From Bacteroidaceae bacterium (GTDB lineage Bacteria > Bacteroidota > Bacteroidia > Bacteroidales > Barnesiellaceae_A): DNA of 32,925 bases. The stretch lies in NCBI GenBank assembly GCA_017935645.1, contig JAGBHF010000071.1, forward strand, positions 1 to 32,925, in the 5' to 3' direction. Below the pieces are notes generated by a model. It was not told the DNA's origin, did no database searches, and saw only the letters and a list, made by a program, of their open reading frames with translations. Of the stretch, positions 32,582 through 32,925 are shown piece after piece (within the stretch, counting starts at the first letter, position 1; each line of letters begins with the position of its first letter). The position numbers and the translations under genes are program-made.

Positions 32582-32925
32582 CTATTTTTTTAATAATTGA
32601 ACATTCTCGCGATATGCCGATGGCGACATGCCAACTTTGTTCTTGAATATAGTAAAGAAATTGGACAGAGAATTATAACCTATAGATATTGCAATAGCCT
32701 TGATGGGTTCGTTATTCGCAGAATCAGACAACAGCTCTATAGCCTCTTTAATGCGATAGTTGTTTATATAGGCCGAGTATGAAAGTCCACTGCTCTCATT
32801 GATGACTTGCGACAGATATGAACGATTGGTATTGAGCATTTGAGCCAACTTCTCGATAGTCAAGTCGGCATCACGAAAGACCTTTTCGTTTTTCATCAGA
32901 TTTTCTAATCCTTCAAAGAGGTCAC
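32582..32925 (-). CDS. AraC-family HTH regulator, C-terminal part (5' end outside the window)
   Basis: The frame is open to the window edge: nine more codons (DLFEGLENL) precede the internal ATG at 32896, so the real start lies beyond 32925. The visible 113 residues are a complete AraC-type double helix-turn-helix: LTIEKLAQMLNTNRSYLSQV, then NYRIKEAIELL, and IAISIGYNSLSNFFTIFKNK with VGMSPSAYRE. The lead-in LFEGLENLMKNEKVFRD is the form seen at the end of Bacteroidales membrane-bound TPR or sensor-type regulators, so a sensory or TPR N-terminus is likely, but it cannot be seen. It lies directly upstream of, and on the same strand as, the adhesin-like operon, which has its own promoter between them, so control of that operon is a reasonable guess only. 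Confidence 0.85.
   Translation of the reverse strand, partial: DLFEGLENLMKNEKVFRDADLTIEKLAQMLNTNRSYLSQVINESSGLSYSAYINNYRIKEAIELLSDSANNEPIKAIAISIGYNSLSNFFTIFKNKVGMSPSAYRENVQLLKK

Overview
The window reads as a chromosomal segment of a Bacteroidota bacterium, most likely order Bacteroidales; the family cannot be fixed from sequence alone. Supporting signs are -7 boxes of the TAnnTTTG type, secreted proteins ending in type IX secretion (T9SS)-like C-terminal sorting domains, lipoprotein TamA homologues (TamL) with a TamB gene, a BtuB/BtuG vitamin B12 surface-uptake operon, and a regulator of the Bacteroidales 'cytoplasmic HTH' type. Nothing looks like phage, transposon or CRISPR.

Layout, left to right. 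(1) 1-1910: dapA (lysine/peptidoglycan precursor) and a small HTH regulator, closed by a strong hairpin. (2) 1932-7362 (minus): three secreted proteins with T9SS-like tails, two of them Omp28-like with a CxxC motif, separated by short gaps that each hold a hairpin. (3) 7527-12247 (minus): a B12 operon, btuB-btuG-third surface lipoprotein, headed by a clear cobalamin riboswitch with a competing-helix expression platform. (4) 12336-14660: an AsmA-like/DUF748 envelope protein, divergent from the B12 operon. (5) 14740-15903: an ATPase with a C-terminal winged-helix-like segment, preceded by a perfect 14-bp inverted repeat over its putative promoter. (6) 15942-23092 (minus): tamB-tamL, translationally coupled. 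(7) 23210-26953: a PepSY-like periplasmic protein, an acyl-ACP thioesterase (minus) and a second, orphan TamL paralogue. (8) 27085-27199: tRNA-Arg(UCU) with its own promoter and terminator. (9) 27292-32435 (minus): a third Omp28-like protein downstream of a 1091-residue modular adhesin-like protein with internally duplicated modules. (10) 32582-32925 (minus): the 3' part of an AraC-type HTH regulator that runs off the window.

The theme is the cell envelope: outer-membrane assembly (TamB, two TamL, DUF748 protein), B12 capture at the surface, and secretion of modular proteins through a T9SS whose machinery is not in this window. The observations I rank highest are the promoter-overlapping palindrome in front of the ATPase gene, the intercistronic hairpins placed 15-18 nt before the start codons of three secreted-protein genes, and the three-way pairing switch downstream of the B12 riboswitch aptamer.
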